Shown here one piece after another: positions 1-7,409 of a DNA stretch of 21,112 bases; position 1 is the stretch's first letter; each line of letters begins with the position of its first letter. The stretch spans positions 1 to 21,112 of the forward strand of contig CALMPB010000350.1 of the NCBI GenBank assembly GCA_937871985.1, in the 5' to 3' direction. The DNA comes from an uncultured Burkholderiaceae bacterium. Lineage in GTDB: Bacteria > Pseudomonadota > Gammaproteobacteria > Burkholderiales > Burkholderiaceae. The notes beneath the pieces are model-generated. The model did not search any database and had not been told where the DNA came from. It was given only the letters and a program-made list of their open reading frames with translations. A program made the position numbers and the translations under genes.

Positions 1-41
1 CGGCGCAGACAGCACCATCGGCCCCGGCGGGCGGCAGATGA

Positions 42-1253
42 TCAACCGGCACGCGCCACGAAAGCGCTTTTATCGGGAAACGGTCGGAACGCCATCAGGA
101 TCAGCACCGCCACCAGCCCCAGGCCAGCCGAACCCACGTACATCGGCGCGTAACTGCCCATATGATCGTAGATCCAACCGCCCAGCAAAGGTCCTGAGGA
201 CATGCCAAGACTGCCTGCCATAGCAGACGCGCCGATCAAGGTTCCCATCATGCTCAAGGGAAAATTCTCGCGGATGAGCACGGCATACAGCGGCATCGTC
301 CCGGCGTAGATAAAGCCGGTCATGGCGGCCACGGCATAAAAGCCTCCCAGGCCGCTGACGGACGCATAAGCCAGCACGGCAAACGCCTGCGCCAGCAGCC
401 CCAGGACCAGCACGCGATGGGCGCCGAACCGGTCGCCCGCGAGGCCGAAGCCAAGGCGGCCGAACATCCCGGCCAGCCCCTCGACGCCGTAGATCGACAC
501 CGCCGCGATCGTCGAGATACCGCAGGTCATGGCATAGCTGACCGTATGGAAGATCGGTCCCGAGTGCGTCGCGCAGCAGAAGAAATTCGCCGCCATCAGC
601 AGAATGAACGGCCGCGAACGCACGGCCTCATCAACCGTCATATCCACCGGACCGGCCCCTACGGCCTCGCCAGCAGGTACGACCTCCAGCGCCGGCGGCC
701 GACGCACCAGCAACGAGGCCGGAATCATCAGCGCGGCTACGATACACGCAATCACCAGCATGGCGGTCCGCCAGCCGTGATGCTCGACCAGCCAGCCCGC
801 CAGCGGCGCCATCGTCATAGGGGCGATGCCCATGCCGGCGGAGACCAGCGAGACAGCCAAGCTGCGCTGCGTGTCGAACCAGCCGGTCACGCACGCCATC
901 ATCGGGGCAAAGATCGCTGCCGTCGCGCCCCCGACCAGCAGGCCGTACACCCATTGGAATTCACCCAGCGACGCGACCCGGCTGGCCAGCGCCAGACTGG
1001 CCGCCAGCACCACCGATCCCCCAAACACGACGGGACGCGCGCCATAGCGGTCGGACAGGCCGCCCCACCCCAGGCTTGCCACACCCATGGCAAGAAACGC
1101 GATGGTCATCGCGGCGGAGATGCCCGTCACCGACCAGCCCGTGTCCTGCGCCATCGGCCGCAGGAAAACCGGCAGGCAGAACATCGCGCCGAAAGCGACG
1201 CAACCCAAAAAGCCGCCGACGGCGACGATGACCCAGCGATAGGAGTGACTCAT
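42..1253 (-). CDS. MFS transporter, monocarboxylate/oxalate-formate antiporter-like
   Basis: The predicted product is a 403-residue inner-membrane permease with about 12 hydrophobic segments. It carries the major facilitator loop 2-3 motif GLSDRYGARPVV near residues 65-76 and a repeat-like GLAGDRFGAHR in the second half. A hydrophilic central loop rich in Pro, Ala and Glu lies around residues 188-225. The overall pattern resembles MFS carriers of small organic anions (MCT/OFA type); the substrate cannot be read from the sequence. I chose the ATG at 1253 because GGAGA sits about 8 bases upstream and the protein then starts just before the first membrane segment. The longer reading frame to 1367 adds a non-hydrophobic stretch that overlaps the preceding gene. 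It lies 38 bases behind the VOC gene on the same strand, so the two probably form an operon under the divergent TetR regulator, possibly for efflux or uptake of a small molecule. Confidence 0.85.
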   Translation of the reverse strand: MSHSYRWVIVAVGGFLGCVAFGAMFCLPVFLRPMAQDTGWSVTGISAAMTIAFLAMGVASLGWGGLSDRYGARPVVFGGSVVLAASLALASRVASLGEFQWVYGLLVGGATAAIFAPMMACVTGWFDTQRSLAVSLVSAGMGIAPMTMAPLAGWLVEHHGWRTAMLVIACIVAALMIPASLLVRRPPALEVVPAGEAVGAGPVDMTVDEAVRSRPFILLMAANFFCCATHSGPIFHTVSYAMTCGISTIAAVSIYGVEGLAGMFGRLGFGLAGDRFGAHRVLVLGLLAQAFAVLAYASVSGLGGFYAVAAMTGFIYAGTMPLYAVLIRENFPLSMMGTLIGASAMAGSLGMSSGPLLGGWIYDHMGSYAPMYVGSAGLGLVAVLILMAFRPFPDKSAFVARAG

Positions 1254-1291
1254 GCAAGTTCTCCGAACGTGAAGAACAAACGCCTGCGCCT

Positions 1292-1744
1292 TCAGATCGC
1301 GCTGGAAACATTGAGCATCCAGGGGGTGCCGAAACGGTCGGTCACCATCCCGAAACCCGCCGACCAAAACGTGGCCTGGAACGGCATAGTCACCTGACCG
1401 CCCCGGGCCAGACCATCAAACACGCGCTGCCCCTCAGCAGCATTCTCCACCTGGATGGAGACCCACAGGCCCTGCGGTTTTCGGTAGCCGCCCCCGCAGG
1501 CTTCATCCGACTGTCCCGGCATCGCCGGTATCGTGTCCGAGGCCATGATGGACTGCGCCCCCACTTGCAGATGGACATGCATGAGGCGGCTCTTGGCGGC
1601 CTCCGGCAGCGGCGGCATGCCTGTGTCAGGCGGCATCTCGCCAAAGGTTGACTGATACATGATGCGGCCGCCGAACAGTTCGGCATAAAACGCCATGGCT
1701 TCGGCGGCATTGCCATCGAAATTCAGATAAGGCACAAATTGCAT
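1292..1744 (-). CDS. VOC-fold PhnB/YjdN-like protein
   Basis: This is a 150-residue protein of the vicinal-oxygen-chelate (glyoxalase/bleomycin-resistance) superfamily, PhnB-like subgroup. Family hallmarks are PYLNFDGNAAEAMAFY at 5-20 with ELFGG at 22-26, HVHLQVG at 56-62, and the C-terminal MPFQATFWSAGFGMVTDRFG at 120-139 followed by PWMLN. The length is normal for the family. No enzymatic activity is established for most PhnB-like proteins, so function remains open. The start at 1744 is preceded by AGGAGA at good spacing; the extended frame to 1816 has no support and would run through the operator region. It is the first gene of the VOC-MFS pair and is transcribed divergently from tetR across a short control region with two operator-like sites. 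Confidence 0.88.
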   Translation of the reverse strand: MQFVPYLNFDGNAAEAMAFYAELFGGRIMYQSTFGEMPPDTGMPPLPEAAKSRLMHVHLQVGAQSIMASDTIPAMPGQSDEACGGGYRKPQGLWVSIQVENAAEGQRVFDGLARGGQVTMPFQATFWSAGFGMVTDRFGTPWMLNVSSAI

Positions 1745-1800
1745 GGATGTCTCCTGATATGGATAGACAAATGTGGGATTCAATGCGCTGATGTCACATT

Positions 1801-1849
1801 TGTGAACACCGTCCACATATATTGAGGGCTAAAATGGACGGCGTCCACA
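1801..1849. promoter_or_regulatory. Two TetR-type operator-like dyads between VOC gene and tetR
   Basis: Two similar dyads have right arm GTCCACA and a three-base centre. Site 1 (1801-1817) is TGTGAAC, ACC, GTCCACA with 6 of 7 arm positions complementary. Site 2 (1833-1849) is AATGGAC, GGC, GTCCACA and contains the perfect 13-base palindrome with arms TGGACG and CGTCCA (1835-1847). The centres are 32 bases apart, about three helical turns. The positions suit repression of both the VOC-MFS unit and tetR itself. That TetR is the binding protein is inferred from the divergent arrangement. Confidence 0.6.
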
Positions 1850-1874
1850 TTCAAAATGCAAGTTTTTGTAAACA

Positions 1875-2540
1875 ATGCCCTCGAAAACAGATCGCCTGAC
1901 CTCGTCCGCTGTGCCCAAGCCGCGCAAGACCTATCGCCACGGCGACCTGCGCGCCGCCTTGATCGAAGCAGGCCTGGCGCTGGCGCGCGAAGGCGGTCCG
2001 CAGGCGGTGGTTCTGCGCGAAGCCACGCGCCGCGCCGGCGTCGCGCCGAATGCGGCCTACCGCCATTTCGCCAACCACCAGGCGCTGTTCGACGCCGTGC
2101 GCGCGGCATCTCTGGGTGCGCTGGCGCGCGCGATGGAAACCGAACTGCATACCGCCGAAGCTCTGACCGATCCGACCAAGCGCGCCCGCGCCATGCTAGC
2201 GGCCATCGGACGCGGCTATCTGGGTTTTGCGCAAACGGAAACCGGCTGGTTTCGTACCGCCTTCGCATTCGGCGTCTTTGATGTCGAAGTCCCGCCAGAT
2301 CCCGCGCGGGCCGCCGACAAAGGCTTGAATCCGTTCGAATTATTAAGTCATGCCTTAGACGCCCTGGTGCAGGCAGGCGTCTTGCCCGCCGAACGGCGGC
2401 CCGGCGCCGAATTCCTGGCCTGGTCCTCGGTCCACGGCCTGGCGCTGCTCATCATCGATGGCCCCTTGCGGCATGCCTCCCAAGACATACGCATGACGCT
2501 CAGCCTGCGGCTATTGCAAATGGTGGAAAATGGCTTGTAA
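1875..2540 (+). CDS. TetR/AcrR family transcriptional regulator
   Basis: The product is a 221-residue one-component repressor. The N-terminal DNA-binding domain covers about residues 20-75: DLRAALIEAGLALAREGG leads into the helix-turn-helix, with recognition helix around NAAYRHFANHQALF at 59-72, which is classic for the family. The C-terminal part (about 85-221) is the ligand-binding helical domain, probably of the TetR_C_13/WHG type. A basic tail (KPRKTYRHG) precedes the domain. No clear Shine-Dalgarno sequence is visible before the ATG at 1875, so initiation may be weak or use a very short leader. It is divergent from the VOC-MFS pair and very likely controls it and itself through the dyads at 1801-1849. 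The inducer is unknown. Confidence 0.9.
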   Translation: MPSKTDRLTSSAVPKPRKTYRHGDLRAALIEAGLALAREGGPQAVVLREATRRAGVAPNAAYRHFANHQALFDAVRAASLGALARAMETELHTAEALTDPTKRARAMLAAIGRGYLGFAQTETGWFRTAFAFGVFDVEVPPDPARAADKGLNPFELLSHALDALVQAGVLPAERRPGAEFLAWSSVHGLALLIIDGPLRHASQDIRMTLSLRLLQMVENGL

Positions 2541-2622
2541 AGAAGTTCTGCATCGGGGCGTACCGCGCACCATTCGGCCGACGAGATCGTCTTCTTTAAG
2601 GAACCACGACCTATGCACGTCG

Positions 2623-2694
2623 TGCATCATCGATACGCATGTACACGCGGACCATCTGTCGGCAATGATGTGGATTCAACGCCAAGTAGGCGGC
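2623..2694 (+). pseudogene. Remnant of a metallo-beta-lactamase-fold hydrolase (ETHE1/persulfide dioxygenase-like)
   Basis: One frame between tetR and the dodecin gene reads CIIDTHVHADHLSA, then MMWIQRQVGG. THxHADHxSA followed by a W-x-Q/K-R-x-x-GG helix is the metal-binding loop of the MBL-fold persulfide dioxygenase/Blh-like family, in which the H-x-H-x-D-H ligands are invariant. Only about 24 codons are recognisable. Upstream codons (back to 2530) and downstream codons (to a stop at 2725-2727) do not continue the family, and a whole domain of some 230 or more residues could not fit in the 173-base gap. It therefore looks like a decayed or recombined fragment. A chance match is unlikely given the number of consecutive conserved positions, but this was not tested by search. 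Confidence 0.6.
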
Positions 2695-2713
2695 CCACCC
2701 CGTGCCGGCGGCT

Positions 2714-2920
2714 TTACTCCATGGTGAAGCCGACCTTGATGGTCACCTGCCAATGCGCCACCTTGCCGTCCACCACGTGGCCGCGCGTTTCCTCGACGGT
2801 GAACCACTGGATATTGCGCACGGTTTCGTGCGCCTTGGCAATCGCCGTGCCGACGGCGTCCTCGATGCTTTTGGGGGACGAGCCCACCAATTCAAGCTGC
2901 TTGTAGACGTGATTGCTCAT
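2714..2920 (-). CDS. Dodecin family flavin-binding protein
   Basis: This small protein of 68 residues has exactly the usual dodecin size. Dodecins form hollow dodecamers that store flavins (or other cofactors) in the cytoplasm. Visible family features are [19 protein letters not shown] at 5-23, the aromatic W39 in the [12 protein letters not shown] segment (the flavin-stacking position), and the terminal strand [10 protein letters not shown] at 56-65. The start at 2920 has a strong GGGAGG Shine-Dalgarno sequence; the frame's upstream extension to 2974 crosses a dyad and is not family-like. It is monocistronic, with its promoter between 2921 and about 3060. No functional link to the neighbouring catabolic genes is evident. 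Confidence 0.93.
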   Translation of the reverse strand: MSNHVYKQLELVGSSPKSIEDAVGTAIAKAHETVRNIQWFTVEETRGHVVDGKVAHWQVTIKVGFTME

Positions 2921-2948
2921 GGCGGCCTCCCGGGGTGTTCGTTCAAAG

Positions 2949-2970
2949 CGTCGATCAGGTTTGATCAACG
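2949..2970. promoter_or_regulatory. Inverted repeat upstream of dodecin gene
   Basis: Arms CGTCGATCA (2949-2957) and TGATCAACG (2962-2970) are complementary at 8 of 9 positions around a GGTT centre. The dyad sits 29 bases before the dodecin start and downstream of the hyuB stop. It could be an operator for the dodecin promoter. No T-tract follows on either strand, so it is a poor terminator candidate. Confidence 0.35.
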
Positions 2971-3064
2971 GCATCCTTGAACCATGTTAGTGCGTTTGGA
3001 TATGCCCCACAAGAGCCCGGTTGGACGGCATAGAAAAGCCTCCCCCCAACCGACCTCCGAACGG

Positions 3065-5179
3065 CTACGCCAGCACGAGCTCCACGTCATCCGCCGGGAC
3101 AACCCCCTTCTCATGCAGATCCACGCCCAACAGGGCGCCGCTGGCCGGGCAGTACCAGGCCGTCATGGCCAGGCCTTCGTGCAAGTCTATCTTGTGCTGG
3201 GCCGGCAACTGCTGAAATGTGCGGGGCACGGCGCCACCGCGCCAGCGCGTGCTGTTGCTGCACAGCACATGACCGCCGGGGCTGACCACGTGCACGCCGT
3301 CGGCGTCGCGCCAGAGCGTCAGGCAGTCGTCCAACCGGCCTACCTGGACCGCGCCGGCGCCAACCGTCCGCAAGGGCACACCCTGCGCCCGCTCGCCGAG
3401 CAGGACTCGCCGCCGCTCGTGGGTTGCCGGCTCATCCAGCGCGCCCTGTTCATCGAGCACCGCGCCATATATCGTTTTGGCGGCCTCCGGTGAAACGACG
3501 CCCTGCTGGATGTCCCGGCGCAAGGCGGCTGGATCGCGCAGCAGGGGATCGCCCACACCGCCGCCGCCCTGCCACACCACGGAAAATACGTCCCGGCTGG
3601 TCATAGGAAGCAGGCCCGGCTTGGGGCCAAGCTCTTTCCAGTTGCCCTGCGGCGCGCAGACGCCTTCGGCCACGGCGCCATAGCCGAAGCGCTGCTTGAT
3701 GGTGGCCCCCGGCCAGCCGCCCGACAAGCCCGCGGCATTGGGAACTTCGGCGCCATGCGTCATGATGAGCGAGTCGGCCTTTTCAATGCCGCCCAGCGTC
3801 AGCGCCACCTCCGCCGACCGGCCGCCCCGGTATTTTCCCGGCCCGCCCGTATCGACGGCCAGGCGGCGATGCAAATAGAACAGCGGCGCCACCTGTTCGT
3901 TGCGCTCCACGTCGGCGATCGAAGGCATGGGCGCGTTGATCGGCCCGCCCGCGCATACGCCATCGCGGCTGGCATAGGCGCCGGAACCCCCCGCCAGCGG
4001 ATCCATCAGATGCAGGCCGAACACTTCTCCGAACTGATTGCGGCCGCCCAGATTGAAAGTGGCCATGGTGCCGTCATTGCCCGCCTGGGCGCGCGGCCGG
4101 TAACGTTCCGAAGCGGACAGCATTTTATTCAGGGCCGCGCTGACCACATTGGACACCACCCAGATAGCCTCCACCGTCGCCGAACCCACGGGAGCGGGAA
4201 ACTGCGCCGTGCACACCAGCCCCTCGGGCGCCTCGATGTCGCAGCAATCGAGCAAGCCCTGGTTCCAGGGAATATCGTAGGCCAGGATGGGGAACAGCCC
4301 GCCCGTAACGCCGCCGACCAGTCCCGCGCGGGTGCAGTTGATGAAGCCCGGCGCCTGGGGCGAAGAGCCGCTGAAGTCGAAACGCAGGCGATCCGAGCGC
4401 TTGGTCAGCTCGAGGTCTATTTTGTACAGCACGTTCTGGTGGCCGTCATGCTCGAGAAAATCACTGGCGCGGTACACGCCGTCCGGCAGCTCCATGAGGC
4501 GCGCCTTCAGGCGATTGCCGGATCCGGCGATCATGCGCTTCATGACCTCGACCACGGTCTGCGCCCCGTAACGCCTCACCAAGGTGGTCATGCGCTCGCG
4601 GGCAACGTTGACGGTGGCGATGAAGGCCCGGATGTCCAGCCCCAGTTGCGCCGGGAGGCGCGACGCGGTCAGGATCATGTCGAGCACGTCTTCGCGCACT
4701 TCGCCTGCGTCGACCAGCTTGACGCAAGGAATGCGCATGCCTTCCTGGTAGACATCGCGGGCCTTGGGCGACCAACTGGCGAAATCCATCCCCCCGACGT
4801 CGGTCTCGTGCGCCTCGACGCCGGCCCATGCAACCAGCTCGCCATCCACGAATATCGGCCCGGTAAGCTGCACGTCGTTCTGGTGCAGGGCGCCCACATA
4901 CGGGTCGTTGCCGATGAACATGTCGCCGTCCCGCACTTTAAAGTAAGGGCGGGACTGGACGTGCCGTATCAAGGTGCCGACGACAGGCGCCTGGAACGTG
5001 ACCTGGAAACCCATCGAGGCAAACGAGCCGTCGGGCAGGTAGATGCCGGTAAAAAAGTCGGACGCCTCGGTAACCGTCGGCGAGCCGGAGGCGCTTTGCA
5101 GGGCAACCCGCATGTCTTCCGTCATGGCGATAAGACGGTTGCGGATCACTTCGTAAGTAATCGGATTGATAGTGCTCAT
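3065..5179 (-). CDS. Hydantoinase B/oxoprolinase family protein (HyuB-like) with C-terminal extension
   Basis: This is a 704-residue B subunit of the ATP-dependent hydantoinase / 5-oxoprolinase / acetone-acetophenone carboxylase superfamily. The HyuB core spans about residues 5-560: PITYEVIRNRL at 6-16, IGNDPYVGALHQNDVQL at 89-105, AHETDVGGMD at 123-132 with metal-ligand-like His and Asp, and YQEGMRIP at 144-151. HyuB proteins usually end near 520-590 residues. Here some 120-140 extra residues follow, with Cys640 (LCSNSTRW) and WYCPASGALLGVDL near 675-688. This resembles the small gamma-type subunit of acetone/acetophenone carboxylases and may be a fused, partly degenerate zinc-binding domain. 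The gene starts inside the hyuA stop codon (ATGA overlap) behind a GAGGTGA ribosome site, so it is translationally coupled. The substrate is unknown: a cyclic amide/imide or a ketone. Confidence 0.9.
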   Translation of the reverse strand: MSTINPITYEVIRNRLIAMTEDMRVALQSASGSPTVTEASDFFTGIYLPDGSFASMGFQVTFQAPVVGTLIRHVQSRPYFKVRDGDMFIGNDPYVGALHQNDVQLTGPIFVDGELVAWAGVEAHETDVGGMDFASWSPKARDVYQEGMRIPCVKLVDAGEVREDVLDMILTASRLPAQLGLDIRAFIATVNVARERMTTLVRRYGAQTVVEVMKRMIAGSGNRLKARLMELPDGVYRASDFLEHDGHQNVLYKIDLELTKRSDRLRFDFSGSSPQAPGFINCTRAGLVGGVTGGLFPILAYDIPWNQGLLDCCDIEAPEGLVCTAQFPAPVGSATVEAIWVVSNVVSAALNKMLSASERYRPRAQAGNDGTMATFNLGGRNQFGEVFGLHLMDPLAGGSGAYASRDGVCAGGPINAPMPSIADVERNEQVAPLFYLHRRLAVDTGGPGKYRGGRSAEVALTLGGIEKADSLIMTHGAEVPNAAGLSGGWPGATIKQRFGYGAVAEGVCAPQGNWKELGPKPGLLPMTSRDVFSVVWQGGGGVGDPLLRDPAALRRDIQQGVVSPEAAKTIYGAVLDEQGALDEPATHERRRVLLGERAQGVPLRTVGAGAVQVGRLDDCLTLWRDADGVHVVSPGGHVLCSNSTRWRGGAVPRTFQQLPAQHKIDLHEGLAMTAWYCPASGALLGVDLHEKGVVPADDVELVLA

Positions 5180-7272
5180 TGGAAACTCACCTCAAGGTTG
5201 CCATACGAATCGGCCTGCGCAACGGCGCCGGGCGGCACGATGACGCTTTGGCCGGGGTACTCGATGATGCAGGGGCCCTGCAGGCGCTCGCCGGCGGGAG
5301 GCTGCGTTGTGCGATAAATGGCGGACAGCACCGGCTGGTTCGGGTCGTCGAACACCACCATGCGCGAGCCGGCCTGCACAATGGGCTGGCCGTCATGCAC
5401 TAGGCCCGGCTCGGGCAGCGCGCCGCGCCCGATGACCCGGACGGAAAGAATCTCGAACCCCGCCGACGCCGATCCGGCCCCCCGGCCGAACAACTCTTCG
5501 TAGCCCGCCTGAAAGCGTTGCACCACTTGCGCGTACGCGGCTTCGTCGAAGACCGAGTTCATATCATTGAACGAAGCCTCGACATCCAGATGATGCGCCT
5601 GGCCCCGGTAGCGTATGGCCAGCGTCGTATCGAACCTCAGTTCGTCCGCCATCGCCATGGTCAATGCGTCGCGCGTCTCGGCCAGCGCGGCGCGCATGCT
5701 GTCGGTCAGTTGCGCCAGCTCGCCGTCTTCCGGCACGGCGCCGCCGGCCACCCGCACATAGACGGGCTTGGTTGCCGTTACGCCCAGATGGCTGTTGGCC
5801 GTGCCGAACGCCGACTGCACCGTGGCCGCGGCCGGCACGACGAAGCCGTCCAGCCCGAGCTCGCGCGCCAGGACCCATGCATGGGAAGGGCCGGCCCCGC
5901 CATTGGCGAACAGCACGAAATCGCGAGGGTCGTGGCCGCGCTCGACCGTCACTTGCCGCAATAAATCGGCCATTTTGTTGTCCAGCACCTCGCGCATGCC
6001 CCAGGCGGCGGACATGACGTCGAGCCCCAGGGGCCTGGCCACATGCTCTTCGATGGCGGTGCGCGCTTTGGCCAGATCCAGCTTCATGCGCCCGCCAATG
6101 AAGTAGTCGGGATCCAGCACCCCCAGAACCAGATCGGCATCGGTGGAAGTGGGCTCGACACCGCCGCGGCCGTAGCAGGCCGGGCCCGGCATGGAGCCGG
6201 CGCTCCGGGGCCCCACGGTCAGGTCGCCGAAGCTGACCGACGCAATGCTCCCGCCCCCCGCGCCAATGGACGCCACATCGATCGAAGGCACGCTGATGTC
6301 GGCGCCGGCCAGCTCGATGGACGAACGCATCATGGGCTTGCCATTGACGATCACGCCGACGTCGAAGCTGGTTCCGCCTATGTCCACCGCCAGGATATTG
6401 CGATGCTCGCGCTGCGCACCCGTTGCGATGGATCCCATGACGCCGCCCGCTGGGCCGGAGAAGATCGCCACAGCCGGGCGGTCTCCGATGGCCTCGGTCG
6501 GCAGCACGCCGCCCGCGCTGGTCATCATCAGGATCGGCACCTTCATGCCCGCGCCGCGCAATTCGGACTCGAGCTTGCCCAGATACCGGCCGGCTATGGG
6601 CCCCAGCACGGCATTGGCCACCGCCGTGCACATGCGGGCGTACTCGCCCACCACCGGGGAAATCTCGTGCGACAAGGTCACGAACACGCCGGGCAGCTCT
6701 TCCTCCGCCAACTGCTTCAGCCGCAGCTCGTGCCGGGGATTGACGCAGGCCCACAAGGTGCACACAGCCAGGGCCTCGATGCCGCGCCCGCGCAGGGATC
6801 CCAGAACCGCGCGCGCCGCCGCATCGTCCAGGGGTTTCACCACCCGCCCGCCGGCATTGATGCGTTCGTCCACCTCGAGCACGAATTCGCGGGCCACCAG
6901 CGGCGCATGGCGGTTATGCAGCAGCCAGTCGCATACCTCCAGCTCGGTCAGCCCCGCGGTCTGGCGCCGCATGCGGCCGATTTCCAGCGTGTCGCCGAAG
7001 CCCGCCGTGGTAATGACCGCCGTGCGCGCCGAGGCGCCCGTCAAAAGGGCGTTCAGCCCGACCGTGGTGCCATGGCCGAAACGCTCGATCCGGCTGCAAA
7101 ACTCCGGAAAGCTCAACCCCAAGTCCTGCGCGGCCTGCCTGGCGCAGTCCAGGACGCCTCCCATCACATCCGCCGTCGTGGGCGATTTCACTATCCGGAC
7201 GCGTCCTCCCTTCTCGGCTATCCACATATCGGTGAACGTGCCGCCGACGTCCGTCCCCACAAAAAAACCCAT
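5176..7272 (-). CDS. Hydantoinase A/oxoprolinase family protein (HyuA-like, ATP-dependent)
   Basis: The 698-residue A subunit partners the adjacent HyuB-like protein. It has the actin/ASKHA-like nucleotide-binding fold of the family: GTDVGGTFTD at 6-15 (phosphate 1), RFGHGTT at 64-70, FSGPAGG at 271-277, a second phosphate loop AVDIGGTSFD at 295-304, SIGAGGGSIA at 335-344, and MPGPACYGRGG at 361-371 followed by STDADLVLG. Length is normal for the family. In known members the A subunit activates the substrate with ATP before ring opening or carboxylation. The ATG at 7272 is preceded by GGAGA. It is the first gene of the hyuA-hyuB operon and diverges from a LysR gene across a 137-base AT-rich gap, so it is probably controlled by that regulator. 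Specificity between hydantoin, oxoproline and ketone-carboxylase roles cannot be settled from sequence. Confidence 0.92.
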   Translation of the reverse strand: MGFFVGTDVGGTFTDMWIAEKGGRVRIVKSPTTADVMGGVLDCARQAAQDLGLSFPEFCSRIERFGHGTTVGLNALLTGASARTAVITTAGFGDTLEIGRMRRQTAGLTELEVCDWLLHNRHAPLVAREFVLEVDERINAGGRVVKPLDDAAARAVLGSLRGRGIEALAVCTLWACVNPRHELRLKQLAEEELPGVFVTLSHEISPVVGEYARMCTAVANAVLGPIAGRYLGKLESELRGAGMKVPILMMTSAGGVLPTEAIGDRPAVAIFSGPAGGVMGSIATGAQREHRNILAVDIGGTSFDVGVIVNGKPMMRSSIELAGADISVPSIDVASIGAGGGSIASVSFGDLTVGPRSAGSMPGPACYGRGGVEPTSTDADLVLGVLDPDYFIGGRMKLDLAKARTAIEEHVARPLGLDVMSAAWGMREVLDNKMADLLRQVTVERGHDPRDFVLFANGGAGPSHAWVLARELGLDGFVVPAAATVQSAFGTANSHLGVTATKPVYVRVAGGAVPEDGELAQLTDSMRAALAETRDALTMAMADELRFDTTLAIRYRGQAHHLDVEASFNDMNSVFDEAAYAQVVQRFQAGYEELFGRGAGSASAGFEILSVRVIGRGALPEPGLVHDGQPIVQAGSRMVVFDDPNQPVLSAIYRTTQPPAGERLQGPCIIEYPGQSVIVPPGAVAQADSYGNLEVSFQ

Positions 7273-7409
7273 AGCGGTCTCCAGTCGTTAACGCATTATT
7301 TATTCAAGGAAAATCCATCAATACGGGTTTATATTAGGGAAACAAAGGTTACCGGAATAATGCTCTTATGCTATATTAGTCATCCATATTTAGGATAGCC
7401 TATCAGGAT
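7273..7409. promoter_or_regulatory. Divergent hyuA/lysR control region with LysR-type boxes
   Basis: The AT-rich gap holds ATCC, seven bases, GGAT at 7382-7396, which fits the LysR T-N11-A rule (T7383 to A7395). It overlaps a perfect dyad with arms GATAG and CTATC at 7394-7404, only 5 bases before the lysR start. Overlap with the lysR start suggests autorepression, as is common in the family. ATATTAG-like words recur upstream (near 7331 and 7372). Promoter hexamers are not clear enough to call. Confidence 0.5.

Noticed and set aside
1..41. Start of another gene at the left edge
   Set aside because: Too short to judge: no ribosome site or clear start on the minus strand after the MFS stop.
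1254..1367. Longer N-terminus for the first MFS protein
   Set aside because: The extension overlaps the VOC gene end, is not hydrophobic, and the ATG at 1253 has a good Shine-Dalgarno sequence.
417..1397. 326-codon plus-strand frame opposite the first MFS gene
   Set aside because: Arg/His-rich shadow frame with no motif; the opposite strand encodes a clear membrane transporter.
2530..2727. Intact small gene of 65 codons between tetR and dodecin
   Set aside because: Only the central 24 codons resemble a protein family; there is no ribosome site and its start lies within the tetR end, so it is treated as a gene remnant.
3755..5317. Long plus-strand open frame (520 codons) opposite hyuB
   Set aside because: It is antisense to a gene with clear HyuB motifs, has His/Arg/Gln-rich composition typical of reverse frames in GC-rich DNA, and no family motif.
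6043..7398. Long plus-strand open frame (451 codons) opposite hyuA, and similar frames at 6191-7291 and 5564-6763
   Set aside because: All mirror the codon bias of hyuA, which has a complete set of ATP-binding motifs; none has recognisable domains or ribosome sites.
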